Shown: positions 7,683 to 14,490, numbered from the stretch's first letter. The stretch is 14,557 bases of DNA from Competibacter_A sp003527885 (GCA_035442025.1 DAORPQ010000076.1:1-14557); one strand, 5' to 3'. Numbers and translations are program-made. The notes: generated from the sequence alone by a model not told the origin.

Positions 7683-8163
7683 GGGTCTGTCCTTTAGGTG
7701 ACGCTTGCAAGGTTAAATGACCTCCGGCCAAACCGAAGGTGTATGGGGTCAGCGCCCCCCAAAGGCGCCGATTACCCCGTGAGCCGCTCAAAGCGGCCAG
7801 GGTCAACACCGAATGCTCGAATGGCTAGCGGCGAACCGACGGGGCCAGACGGATCGCTGAAATCGCCTTCTTCCAGCGCTTAACCGTTGGCCGTTCGGAC
7901 GGAAACGTTCGCTACTTTTAAGTCTGCGTTCGTGAAGTTTCGGCGTGATTTCTAAACCCTTGAGTTTCATTTCAATTGTTTCAGCGGTTCGTGATGAAAG
8001 CCGGCTGAAACGCTCTGGCGCGGCACGCCACCGGATCCGAGAAAACACTTTCCAGCGCCGGCAAGGTTCGGGTTGTTCGGTTTCTATAAGCCGCTTCAGC
8101 CGATCTGGTCGGGCGCGGCCACGATCTCCATGTCCGTTCGGTGGTCGCGCACCCTTGACGCCG
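7683..8163. other. Gene-free stretch with short inverted repeats
   Basis: No frame here gives a recognisable protein. Small structures are visible: GCCGCT/AGCGGC with a three-base loop (7783-7797), and GTTTCAGC/GCTGAAAC arms separated by 18 bases (7978-7985 and 8004-8011). Part of the stretch is less GC-rich than the flanking genes (about 7905-7980). It must contain the promoter of the membrane-protein gene at 7682 and the 3' end of the transcript of the gene at 8164. A minus-strand frame from 8048 to 7803 encodes a basic 81-residue peptide without a clear start signal; I do not call it. Confidence 0.5.
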
Positions 8164-9039
8164 CTAGTTGATGGAACCCAGAGTCACGTTAACGGTAAAA
8201 ATTTTATCCGTACCCGGCGGTTCCATCCGGTGAATTTCGAGGGAAACAGAATCGCCGGGTTGCTTTTGATCGAGCAGGGCGCCGAATTCGGCCTGGGCGG
8301 TGTTCCCACCGTTATCCCGGTTGAGTTCCTTACCGAGATTCTTGCCGTCGAACTTGCTGATCCGGTCGCCTTTGATCAATCCGGCTTTGGCCGCCGGCGA
8401 CTCGGGTTTCACTTCGAGGATCGTGCACGCCAGATTCGTCGCGACCCCCAGAAAAGGCGCCGCCGGTCGCACCTTGCACAGGCGCTCGCGAAACTCGTCC
8501 GGCATCGCGACCGGGCTACCGTAGGCTTCCTGTTCGAAGCGCGCGGTCCCGTATTCCTCGTCGCCTCCGTACTTTTTCTTCTCGTCGACGCCCGCGACCA
8601 TGTAGCTCCAGTGCACCATCTCGTGCATGATCGTCGCCTCCATCAACGTCAGGATGCGGTCGTCGTCGGGATTTTTCTTGCTGGCGCGGACGCGCAGCAG
8701 CGCTTCCTCGGTTTCCCTCACCAAGTTCCCGTGCAAGACGATGACTTTCCCCCCGTTGGGAGTCACGGCGTATTTCACCCCCAATACCTTGGTCTTCTTG
8801 TCGTTTAACACGCAGAGGGAATCGATATACGAGCCCACCCCGACCTCGATTTTCGGTTCCGAACCGTAAGAGAAGATGTAGTAATAGTTCCGGCGCCAGT
8901 AGTCGGGCTCCGCCCACGCGCTCCATTTCCAGAATGCCTCCATGACGCGCGGTTTGGACCGGACGTGCAGGAAATTCTTGCCGAGATACTCGTCGAAAGT
9001 GGGGAACTGTTTTCTGGATTCCTCCTTCAGCATGACCAT
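8164..9039 (-). CDS. HExxH zincin-like metallopeptidase with C-terminal PDZ domain
   Basis: A 291-residue protein joining a putative zinc protease to a PDZ domain. The first half is rich in Trp and Tyr (WKWSAWAEPDYWRRNYYYIF, residues 37-56). The metal site is HEMVH (139-143) with catalytic Glu140 and ligands His139 and His143; FEQEAYG (168-174) offers Glu169 or Glu171 as a third ligand. Residues about 193-288 read as PDZ: FLGV, then SPAAKAGLIKGDRISKFDG, then the closing strands. There is no signal peptide. HExxHW with a later FExxAYG resembles zincin domains described in bacterial toxin systems, but this is recollection, not a search result. The start is ATG at 9039 because GGGAGG lies about seven bases upstream; an in-frame start at 9102 would add 21 residues without support. 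It follows the DUF3455 gene on the same strand after 199 bases, so linkage is possible but uncertain. Confidence 0.82.
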   Translation of the reverse strand: MVMLKEESRKQFPTFDEYLGKNFLHVRSKPRVMEAFWKWSAWAEPDYWRRNYYYIFSYGSEPKIEVGVGSYIDSLCVLNDKKTKVLGVKYAVTPNGGKVIVLHGNLVRETEEALLRVRASKKNPDDDRILTLMEATIMHEMVHWSYMVAGVDEKKKYGGDEEYGTARFEQEAYGSPVAMPDEFRERLCKVRPAAPFLGVATNLACTILEVKPESPAAKAGLIKGDRISKFDGKNLGKELNRDNGGNTAQAEFGALLDQKQPGDSVSLEIHRMEPPGTDKIFTVNVTLGSIN

Positions 9040-9238
9040 GACCGGCCCTCCCGACTGGGGTGGTGACCGATGCTTGCCGGCGCCGGCGAGGTGAGGGAGC
9101 AAAGGCGTTCAACGCTCCAGGAGAGGTAGCCCGCCCGATGGTTGCTCTCGCGGGTCGATGGCCCGGTGCGGCGGTCAAAAAGCGCAGGATCGGGTTGGGG
9201 GTTATGTCCCGAGCCCGCCCAGCAGAGCGTGCGAGCCT

Positions 9239-9832
9239 TCATGACGCGCCCCGAGAAACCGCGCGATAAAAGTAGTAGGTGGCCGTGTAGGGCACCCGCA
9301 CGCGCTGCTTCGCATTGCTTGAAGAACAAGGTCGGGCGGGAGCGACGCCGCCCGCGGTGCTGACCCGCTGAATGCTTTGGGTGCCGCTGAGCTCGCCCGC
9401 GCCCGAGGTCGATTTGGCCTTCAAGAGCAGCCAGGGGATAGCGGACGGGTCCGGGCCTGGATCGCGCGACGAGACCTCAGCCACCACGGTGCTGCCGTCG
9501 GCGGATTCCCACGTCGGCCCGGCATAGTGTTTGCCGATGGAGCGACCCGCGCGATCCGTCAGCGTGGCCTCCGGCGCTTTAAAGGTCCAGGCAAAACCGG
9601 ACGGTTCGTCCGATTTGGCCGCGCACTCATAGATTTGCACGCCGGTCGCCAGCGCTTCCAGGAAGACGGATTGGCCTTGGGGAACACGAAGCGCCGCCGG
9701 TGTGTCCGGCGGGACGAAGGGGTTCGACGTACAGCCGGCCACCAGCAGGCCGATCGCCACGCGAAGGCTGGCGCCGATCGGCGGGCTCATCGTTGAAACA
9801 CTAGACCAAGGGCGGTGCTGTGAAAGTCTCAT
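9239..9832 (-). CDS. DUF3455 domain lipoprotein
   Basis: A 197-residue exported protein. The N terminus has a hydrophobic stretch ending in the lipobox LVAGC, with Cys34 as the lipidation site, so it is probably anchored in the envelope. The rest matches the DUF3455 pattern: GVQIYECA (63-70), WTFKAPEATL, the HYAGPTWESADGS core, IPWLLLKA, a QSIQRVSTAGG strand, and the C-terminal VPYTATYYFYRA. The molecular function of DUF3455 is unknown. The ATG at 9832 is used because AAGGA lies ten bases upstream; the internal ATG at 9790 lacks a site but would give a more typical short lipoprotein signal. It starts 51 bases after the TIGR03118-type gene stop and is probably in the same operon, transcribed from the ECF-type promoter near 11225-11254. 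Confidence 0.88.
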   Translation of the reverse strand: MRLSQHRPWSSVSTMSPPIGASLRVAIGLLVAGCTSNPFVPPDTPAALRVPQGQSVFLEALATGVQIYECAAKSDEPSGFAWTFKAPEATLTDRAGRSIGKHYAGPTWESADGSTVVAEVSSRDPGPDPSAIPWLLLKAKSTSGAGELSGTQSIQRVSTAGGVAPARPCSSSNAKQRVRVPYTATYYFYRAVSRGAS

Positions 9833-9883
9833 CGTATTGATTTCCTTGAAACCACGGACTAATTGAGGCCGGCAAGAAAGTGA

Positions 9884-11068
9884 CTAGCGATGGTTTCCCG
9901 GATCGTCGTTTCCGGCGCCGTTACCGGAATCATCAGCGCCACCGCCACCGCCACCGGCATGGTTGCCGGAATCATCGTTGCCGTTGCCGCCACCCGTCGG
10001 AGAGTCATCATTTCCGTTATTGCCGGCGATCACGTCGATCCGACCGTAAAGGCCGTGGTTCTCGTTGTCGGGACCGGCGGTAAAAAACAGGGTGTTGGTC
10101 GGTTGCTCTGAAACGCCGTTGCCAAAACTCAAGCCCCAGAGCCCATCGATTCGCACGGGTTGACGGTTGGCCCGCTGAAGTTGGCCCCGAAACTTACCGC
10201 TAGCGAGATCGTAGGCATTGATGGCGCCGTCCCCGAAATTGCCGACCAGCAAGCGATTGCCGAACTGGCCGAAGCTGGCGGGGGCGATGGCTAGACCCCA
10301 GGGCGCGTTGAGGTTGCCGCGCGATGCGAAGCGACGGACAAGATGGCCGCTGGCATCGAAAACGTTGACGAAACCGAGGCCACGGCCCGCCACGTCGTCT
10401 TCTCTGTTTGGGTCCTGCTGGGCGTAGGTGACGTAAAGATCGCCGTTGAGATTTTGGATGCCGAAAGGAGCGAAGCCGGGGGGGATGGTGGGGTCACTGA
10501 AAGAACCGGCGAGCGCGACAGGCTTGAAATCCTTGTCGAACACATCGATTTTATTATTGTGAAAATCCGTGGCGTAGAGGAAATGGCCCGCACCGTTCGC
10601 GGCCAGGGCGAGACCTTTGTAAATCGCACCGCTGGACGCATTGTCGCGGACGGTGACGGCGACCGTGGGCGGCGGAGAGGAAGGCGCGGGCGCCCAGGCC
10701 GCCAGGGTGCCGCTTTCGGTCGCAAAGATAAACCGGCTGGGGTTGCCGCCGGCGATAAAGTCATTGGAGCCGTTGAAGACGATGCCGGTCGGATTGCCAT
10801 CCGGGACCGCGACGATGAGGGTCGAGGGCTTTCCAGCACCGTCGTAGAGCGTGGAAGTCCCGGTTCCCGCGTTGGCGACCCACGCCAGCGCGTTGGGGTT
10901 GAACGCGATTCCCCAAGCGTTGACCAGCTTGGGATCGGTGTTGGCCGAGCTACCAGGCTGATCGGACACTAAATTCTTTTGCTCGTAAGCGCTGTTGCTC
11001 GCGTGCGCGGGTAGCGCCATGACTGAAATCAAGACCAGTATCGAGGCAGTGAACGTTCTGGCGGACAC
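9884..11068 (-). CDS. Exported TIGR03118-family protein with Gly/Asp/Asn-rich tail
   Basis: A 394-residue secreted protein. Residues 1-23 are a signal peptide with cleavage after AHA. The mature part has the repeating blades of a beta-propeller-like protein and the hallmarks I associate with TIGR03118: LVNAWGIAFNP, a GTSTLYDG stretch, PTGIVFNG, YKGLALA, FLYATDFHNNKIDVFD, APFGIQNLNGDLYVTYAQQD and NAPWGLAIAP, ending near LWGLSFGNG. Function is not established for the family. From about 350 the chain is a low-complexity Gly/Asn/Asp tail with several NDDS-type units, which could bind calcium or act as a flexible linker. The start is GTG at 11068, with GGAG seven bases upstream. It is first in a two-gene operon with the DUF3455 lipoprotein and is divergent from the ECF sigma gene. 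Confidence 0.88.
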   Translation of the reverse strand: MSARTFTASILVLISVMALPAHASNSAYEQKNLVSDQPGSSANTDPKLVNAWGIAFNPNALAWVANAGTGTSTLYDGAGKPSTLIVAVPDGNPTGIVFNGSNDFIAGGNPSRFIFATESGTLAAWAPAPSSPPPTVAVTVRDNASSGAIYKGLALAANGAGHFLYATDFHNNKIDVFDKDFKPVALAGSFSDPTIPPGFAPFGIQNLNGDLYVTYAQQDPNREDDVAGRGLGFVNVFDASGHLVRRFASRGNLNAPWGLAIAPASFGQFGNRLLVGNFGDGAINAYDLASGKFRGQLQRANRQPVRIDGLWGLSFGNGVSEQPTNTLFFTAGPDNENHGLYGRIDVIAGNNGNDDSPTGGGNGNDDSGNHAGGGGGGADDSGNGAGNDDPGNHR

Positions 11069-11224
11069 GGTAATTCTCCATCGGTCGGTTGAAAGGGCGC
11101 CACCGCCGCAGGTAGAGTCGCCAGTGGCTTCTTGGTAACAAAGCGGCTGAATTCTCGTGCGGGTCCGTTGGGAGTGGCCGGAGGACTTCGCCGGAGCCCG
11201 AGCTTTCGCTCGGCTCTCACAGGC

Positions 11225-11254
11225 GTTAACACCCGACGGTGCGAATTTATTCCC
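11225..11254 (-). promoter_or_regulatory. ECF-type promoter toward the TIGR03118/DUF3455 operon
   Basis: On the minus strand GGGAATAA (11254-11247) is followed after 16 bases by GTTAAC (11230-11225). The predicted leader to the GTG at 11068 is about 150 bases. The element matches the one facing the sigma gene in sequence and spacing, which is the main evidence that both are read by the same sigma factor. Confidence 0.6.
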
Positions 11255-11295
11255 GTGCGGTGAATTGAAGTGGACAAGCGCCGTCGCGCTGGGAC

Positions 11296-11325
11296 GGGAA
11301 TAAAATCGCTGGTAATGTTCTTATC
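11296..11325 (+). promoter_or_regulatory. ECF-type promoter of the sigma factor gene (autoregulatory)
   Basis: GGGAATAA (11296-11303) is followed after 16 bases by CTTATC (11320-11325). Transcription would begin near 11332, only about six bases before the assumed start codon at 11338, so the mRNA would be almost leaderless. The extended match with the opposite promoter covers 15 of 16 bases (11241-11256 against 11294-11309, inverted). Confidence 0.6.
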
Positions 11326-11337
11326 ACTGGTGGGTCA

Positions 11338-11889
11338 TTGAAATTGGCTGAATCCTCGCGAACCGAGCGCTTTAAAAAGGTCGTGTTGCCGCACCTGAAC
11401 GCGGCGTACCGGCTGGCGCGCTGGCTGGTCCGCGACGATGGCGATGCCCGAGATCTAGTCCAGGATGCGAGTCTGTCGGCTTTCGAAGCCATTGCCGGCT
11501 TTCAGGGTGAGAACGGTAAGGCGTGGCTGCTGACCATCGTGCGCCACGCCTGTTATCGCTGGTTGCAACGCCGGCGGCGGGGGCCGCCGACCGAAGAGTT
11601 CGACGAAACCCTGCACGGCCTGGACGATGAAGATATTGCGGCAAATCAGCCCAACGAAGACCCCGTATCCTGGCTGTTGCGGGACGAGAGCCGCCAACAG
11701 GTGTGTCAGGCCTTGGAGCGATTGCCCCCGGAATTCAGGGAAGTGATCGTCCTGCGAGAATTGGAGGGCTATTCCTACCGCGAGATTGCGGATATCGTGG
11801 CCATACCGCCGGGTACGGTGATGTCGCGTCTGGCGCGCGGGCGCACGCTGCTGTGGAAACACCTGGCGAATCGGGGCGAGGAATCTTGA
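11338..11889 (+). CDS. ECF RNA polymerase sigma factor
   Basis: A 183-residue group IV sigma factor. Region 2 spans about 17-82 (LNAAYRLARWLVRDDGDARD, then the DLVQDA motif and the WLLTIVRHACYRWLQRRRR helix that contacts the -10). A variable acidic linker follows (about 83-115). Region 4 lies at about 124-178, with LPPEFREVIVLRELEGYSYR and the recognition helix around IPPGTVMSRLARGR. There is no ATG in the first 90 codons. TTG at 11338 is the most likely start and TTG at 11344 is an alternative; GGTGG upstream is a weak site. The downstream gene overlaps its stop by one base (TGATG) and encodes the anti-sigma factor. Matching divergent promoter elements suggest it transcribes itself and the TIGR03118/DUF3455 operon. 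The inducing signal is not visible. Confidence 0.94.
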   Translation: MKLAESSRTERFKKVVLPHLNAAYRLARWLVRDDGDARDLVQDASLSAFEAIAGFQGENGKAWLLTIVRHACYRWLQRRRRGPPTEEFDETLHGLDDEDIAANQPNEDPVSWLLRDESRQQVCQALERLPPEFREVIVLRELEGYSYREIADIVAIPPGTVMSRLARGRTLLWKHLANRGEES

Positions 11890-12650
11890 TGCATTGCGAC
11901 GACTTCCGGATTCTGCTGCACGGCGATCTGGACGGCGAACTGGACACCGCCGAAGCGGCTCGACTGGGCGAGCATTTGGCGGTGTGCGAGGCGTGCCGGC
12001 GCGTCCGCGACCGGCAAAGCACGCTGCGCGCGGCCGTCAGAAAGCACGCGGCGGGGCAGTTTCCGATGCCCGGAAGATTCCCGATCCGCATTCTTGCCGC
12101 TTTGCCGGCCGAACGCCCCGCGCCGGAGCGACCGCGATTCCCTGGGCGGTGGTTCGAGTTCGGCGCCGCGCTCGCCGGTGTCGCCGTCCTGGCGTGCAGC
12201 CTGACGTATTTTCTGTTGGTGCCCGGCCAGGAGGAGCGATTCGCCGATGAGGCGATCGCCGGCCATTCGCGTTCGTTGCTTGAAGGTCACCTGACGGATA
12301 TCGCATCCTCCGAGCCGGCGACCGTCCGGGACTGGTTTCGGGACAAGCTCGATTTTGCCCCGCCCGTCAAGGACGTGTCCGCGCAAGGTTTCAGCTTGGT
12401 GGGCGGCCGCCTCGACTATTTATACGATCGGAAGCTGGCGGCCGTGGTTTACCGACGCGGGCCGACTGCGATCAACCTGTTCATCTGGCCGGCGGAGACG
12501 ACGCCGGAGACGGTGCCCCAACAGCTTTTGGACGAAGGGCTCAGCATCGCGCTGTGGGCCGAGGCCGGCATCAATTACTGCTCCATCAGCAAGCTGGACC
12601 AGAAGGAGCTGGCGGAGTTCGTCAGGGCCTACCGCAGCGGGGCGGGTTGA
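11889..12650 (+). CDS. Membrane-anchored zinc-finger anti-sigma factor
   Basis: A 253-residue anti-sigma factor paired with the upstream ECF sigma factor. Residues 1-45 form the zinc-binding anti-sigma domain, with His29-x3-Cys33-x2-Cys36 and an upstream Cys3/His2 as the fourth-ligand candidates. One transmembrane helix lies at about 91-111. The periplasmic part ends with a conserved-looking block (GFSLVGGRLDYLYDRKLAAV, then VYRRG, INLFIWP and the GINYCSISKLDQKELAEFV region) typical of this proteobacterial anti-sigma type. The ATG at 11889 overlaps the sigma stop by one base and is preceded by GAGGA, indicating translational coupling; the frame stays open upstream to 11703, but that part lies inside the sigma gene. 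Expected role: hold the sigma factor at the membrane until an envelope or redox signal releases it. The Cys-containing finger leaves a redox signal possible. Confidence 0.9.
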   Translation: MHCDDFRILLHGDLDGELDTAEAARLGEHLAVCEACRRVRDRQSTLRAAVRKHAAGQFPMPGRFPIRILAALPAERPAPERPRFPGRWFEFGAALAGVAVLACSLTYFLLVPGQEERFADEAIAGHSRSLLEGHLTDIASSEPATVRDWFRDKLDFAPPVKDVSAQGFSLVGGRLDYLYDRKLAAVVYRRGPTAINLFIWPAETTPETVPQQLLDEGLSIALWAEAGINYCSISKLDQKELAEFVRAYRSGAG

Positions 12651-12740
12651 AAACGATCAAGCAATGTTCCAGCAACAGGTCAAGAAATAAACGTCCACCA
12701 ACATTTCCAAGATTGGGCGCTCAATGAGGCCATCGATTCG

Positions 12741-13511
12741 TCATTCCGCGGCCGCCGAAGCGGCTTTGAGCAATATCGCCTCCCGCTGATCCCGGCGTAA
12801 ATTTTCGCGCAAGCCGGCGGTGGCTTCATCGCCGGTTTCGCCCCAGCGATCCAGATAGACCAATTGCTCCAGCGGCAACCGCCCGCGCCAGCCGGCCGCC
12901 TCCAGGTCCGGGCGGTCGTTGAAATAGCTGACGTACCCGAGGCACAGATAAGCCACCGGGACGATGCGGGGCGGCAGTTGCAGGATGTCGCGCAGCGCGG
13001 AGGCGCGGAAGATGCTGACCCAACCGACGCCGACGCCTTCGGCGCGGGCCGCCAGCCACAGGTTTTGCACCGCGCACACCGTGCTGTACACATCCATCGC
13101 CTTGTTGTGGGTGCGGCCCAACACCACGGGACCAGCGCGGTCCCGGTCGCAGGTCACGCACAGGTTGAGCGGCGCTTCGAGGATGCCTTGCAAACGCAGT
13201 TGCCGGTATTGATCCCGCCGGTCTTCCTCAAAGAGCAAAGCCGCTTCGGCGTTGGCGTGCAGAAAGGCGTCGTGGACCCGGCGCTTGATCGCCGGATCGC
13301 GCACCAGCAGGAAGCTCCACGGCTGCATGAAGCCGACCGAGGGCGCGAAGTGGGCGGCGGTGAGCAGGCGCGACAGCACGGCGTCCGGGATCGGGTCGGG
13401 TAAAAACTGGCCGCGCACGTCGCGGCGGGAAAAGATGGTGTGATAGACGGCGGCGCGGATGGCGGCCGCGTGGTCGGAACCGGCTGGTGGGCCGTGCGGT
13501 TCGATCTTCAT
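12741..13511 (-). CDS. bluB: 5,6-dimethylbenzimidazole synthase BluB
   Basis: BluB breaks down reduced flavin mononucleotide with oxygen to form 5,6-dimethylbenzimidazole, the lower ligand of cobalamin. The 256-residue protein has the nitroreductase-like fold and family signatures: FSRRDVRGQFLPDPIP (27-42), AAHFAPSVGFMQPWSFLLVR, the NLCVTCDR strand, a central MDVYSTVCAVQNLWLAARAE helix and GVGVGWVSIF. The ATG at 13511 has AGGGG five bases upstream. The frame stays open to 13871, but that extension would read through the riboswitch and is not protein-like. It is a single gene, convergent with the anti-sigma gene, and sits 55 bases after a cobalamin riboswitch, so B12 should repress it. No other cobalamin biosynthesis gene is in the window. 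Confidence 0.95.
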   Translation of the reverse strand: MKIEPHGPPAGSDHAAAIRAAVYHTIFSRRDVRGQFLPDPIPDAVLSRLLTAAHFAPSVGFMQPWSFLLVRDPAIKRRVHDAFLHANAEAALLFEEDRRDQYRQLRLQGILEAPLNLCVTCDRDRAGPVVLGRTHNKAMDVYSTVCAVQNLWLAARAEGVGVGWVSIFRASALRDILQLPPRIVPVAYLCLGYVSYFNDRPDLEAAGWRGRLPLEQLVYLDRWGETGDEATAGLRENLRRDQREAILLKAASAAAE

Positions 13512-13565
13512 GGCGTCCCCTGGATGAAGGATCGCCGGCGACCTGGCCTTGCCGCCGGATGCGAA

Positions 13566-13721
13566 CCGTTCAGGCCGGTCTTCTGACTCGGGTTCGACCC
13601 GCCCCGACGCCTTCCCGACCGCGGTCAGTGGCATATTGTCGGAACGGTCCCCCTCACAGCGCTGGGCGCGTCGCGGAATTGCACCGCGTTCCCGATTCTC
13701 CCCGGTGGGACACCTGAACGG
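13566..13721 (-). promoter_or_regulatory. Cobalamin riboswitch controlling bluB
   Basis: On the minus strand the closing P1 helix is perfect over nine base pairs: CCGTTCAGG (13721-13713) with CCTGAACGG (13574-13566). Between them lie the hallmarks of the cobalamin aptamer: a GTGCAA core region with GGGAAC just before it (about 13675-13695), GCGCCCAGCGCTGTGAGG (about 13654-13671), CCACTG, GGGAAGGCGTCGGGGCGGG, and the B12 box AGTCAGAAGACCGGCC (13588-13573). The aptamer ends 54 bases before the bluB ATG. The downstream leader can form a CCGGCG/CGCCGG hairpin before the AGGGG ribosome-binding site, and there is no T tract, so translational control seems more likely than termination; that is inference. 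Confidence 0.95.
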
Positions 13722-13755
13722 TATTGACGGACTCCAAATTGTCGGAGCCGGTGAC

Positions 13756-13785
13756 TGTATAGCGCCAAATCGGGGTCGAGGGCAA
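13756..13785 (-). promoter_or_regulatory. Candidate promoter of the riboswitch-bluB transcript
   Basis: On the minus strand TTGCCC (13785-13780) and TATACA (13761-13756) are 18 bases apart. Transcription would start near 13749, about 28 bases before the riboswitch P1 helix. Both hexamers match the sigma-70 consensus at four or more of six positions. Confidence 0.45.
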
Positions 13786-13786
13786 G

Positions 13787-13816
13787 CTGGCAAGCACCTT
13801 GAGAAAATTATAAAAT
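13787..13816 (+). promoter_or_regulatory. Candidate promoter of the toxin-antitoxin operon
   Basis: CTGGCA (13787-13792) and TATAAA (13809-13814) are 16 bases apart in an AT-rich patch just before the antitoxin gene; TAAAAT at 13811-13816 is an alternative -10. It is nearly back to back with the bluB promoter, whose -35 is at 13780-13785. Confidence 0.4.
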
Positions 13817-13852
13817 TAAACCGTTTTGGTTCCTTTCTGGTGTGATGCCGCC

Positions 13853-14098
13853 ATGCCGACAACGCTAACATTGAAGAATATCCCGGATAACGTGTACGAA
13901 CGGCTGAAAGCTTCGGCGGAACTGCACCGCCGTAGCCTTAACAGCGAAGCAATCGTATGTCTTGAAGCGGTGCTCATGCCCGTCAAGGCCGCTCCCGATG
14001 AAAGACGCGCGCGCGCGCGCCAACTCCGTGCCGAATTGGGTTCGGTGAAATTTTGCTCTCGTGATATCGACGCTCTGAAGAGGCAAGGTCGGCCGTGA
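13853..14098 (+). CDS. Ribbon-helix-helix antitoxin (FitA/VapB-like)
   Basis: An 81-residue antitoxin. The N terminus PTTLTLKNIPDNVYERLKAS followed by RSLNSEAIVCLEAVL is an Arc/FitA-type ribbon-helix-helix DNA-binding domain (about 2-42). The basic and then mixed C-terminal part (about 50-81) should wrap the toxin and block its active site. The start is ATG at 13853: an upstream in-frame TTG at 13826 would add nine residues that do not fit the family. The ribosome-binding site is weak. The stop overlaps the toxin GTG by four bases (GTGA), a typical coupling. The antitoxin, with or without toxin, should repress its own promoter. A run of alternating CG (14006-14020) lies in the coding sequence. 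Confidence 0.88.
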   Translation: MPTTLTLKNIPDNVYERLKASAELHRRSLNSEAIVCLEAVLMPVKAAPDERRARARQLRAELGSVKFCSRDIDALKRQGRP

Positions 14099-14490
14099 TC
14101 GTCGTGGATTCGAACGTGCTGGCCTATTTGTATCTGCCGGGCGAGCACACCGCAGCCGCCGAAGCTTTGCTGGAAAGCGATGCTGATTGGGCCGCGCCGG
14201 TTCTGTGGCGCAGCGAGTTTCGGAATATCTTGGCCGGGTATTTGAGGCGCGAAAGTCTGACGTTCGAGCAGGCGCACCGTATCCAGACAGAGGCGGAAAA
14301 CTTACTCGCCGGAGCTGAATACGAGGTGGATTCCCTCAGCGTCCTGGAATTGGTGCGCGACAGCGAGTGCTCCGCCTACGATTGCGAGTTCGTTGCGTTG
14401 GCGATGAAACTCGGCACGAAGCTGATAACAATGGATGGGAAAATCTTGCGGGCCTTCCCAAGCGTTGCGGTTGCGCTTGCCGAAAATTAA
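14095..14490 (+). CDS. PIN-domain toxin (VapC/FitB-like ribonuclease)
   Basis: A 131-residue PIN-domain protein, predicted to cleave RNA using Mg2+ or Mn2+. The acidic active-site residues are in place: Asp5 (IVVDSNVLAY), Glu41 (WRSEFRNIL), Asp96 (SAYDCEFVALA) and Asp114 (LITMDGKIL). All are intact, so the toxin is likely active. The GTG start overlaps the antitoxin stop by four bases, so translation depends on the upstream gene. The pair is chromosomal-looking and moderately GC-rich. Cellular targets (tRNA or rRNA in known VapC enzymes) cannot be predicted from this sequence. Confidence 0.92.
   Translation: MIVVDSNVLAYLYLPGEHTAAAEALLESDADWAAPVLWRSEFRNILAGYLRRESLTFEQAHRIQTEAENLLAGAEYEVDSLSVLELVRDSECSAYDCEFVALAMKLGTKLITMDGKILRAFPSVAVALAEN

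Noticed and set aside
7803..8048. 81-residue minus-strand frame in the gene-free gap
   Set aside because: Very basic, no convincing start signal, no recognisable family; recorded only as part of the gap.
7945..8808. 287-residue plus-strand open frame
   Set aside because: It mostly covers the antisense of the HExxH/PDZ gene and has no ribosome-binding site or recognisable domain.
11703..11888. Upstream extension of the anti-sigma frame
   Set aside because: It overlaps sigma region 4 in another frame; the ATG at 11889 with GAGGA and a TGATG overlap is the natural start and begins the zinc-finger domain directly.
13512..13871. Upstream extension of the bluB frame
   Set aside because: It would translate the cobalamin riboswitch; the ATG at 13511 has its own ribosome-binding site.
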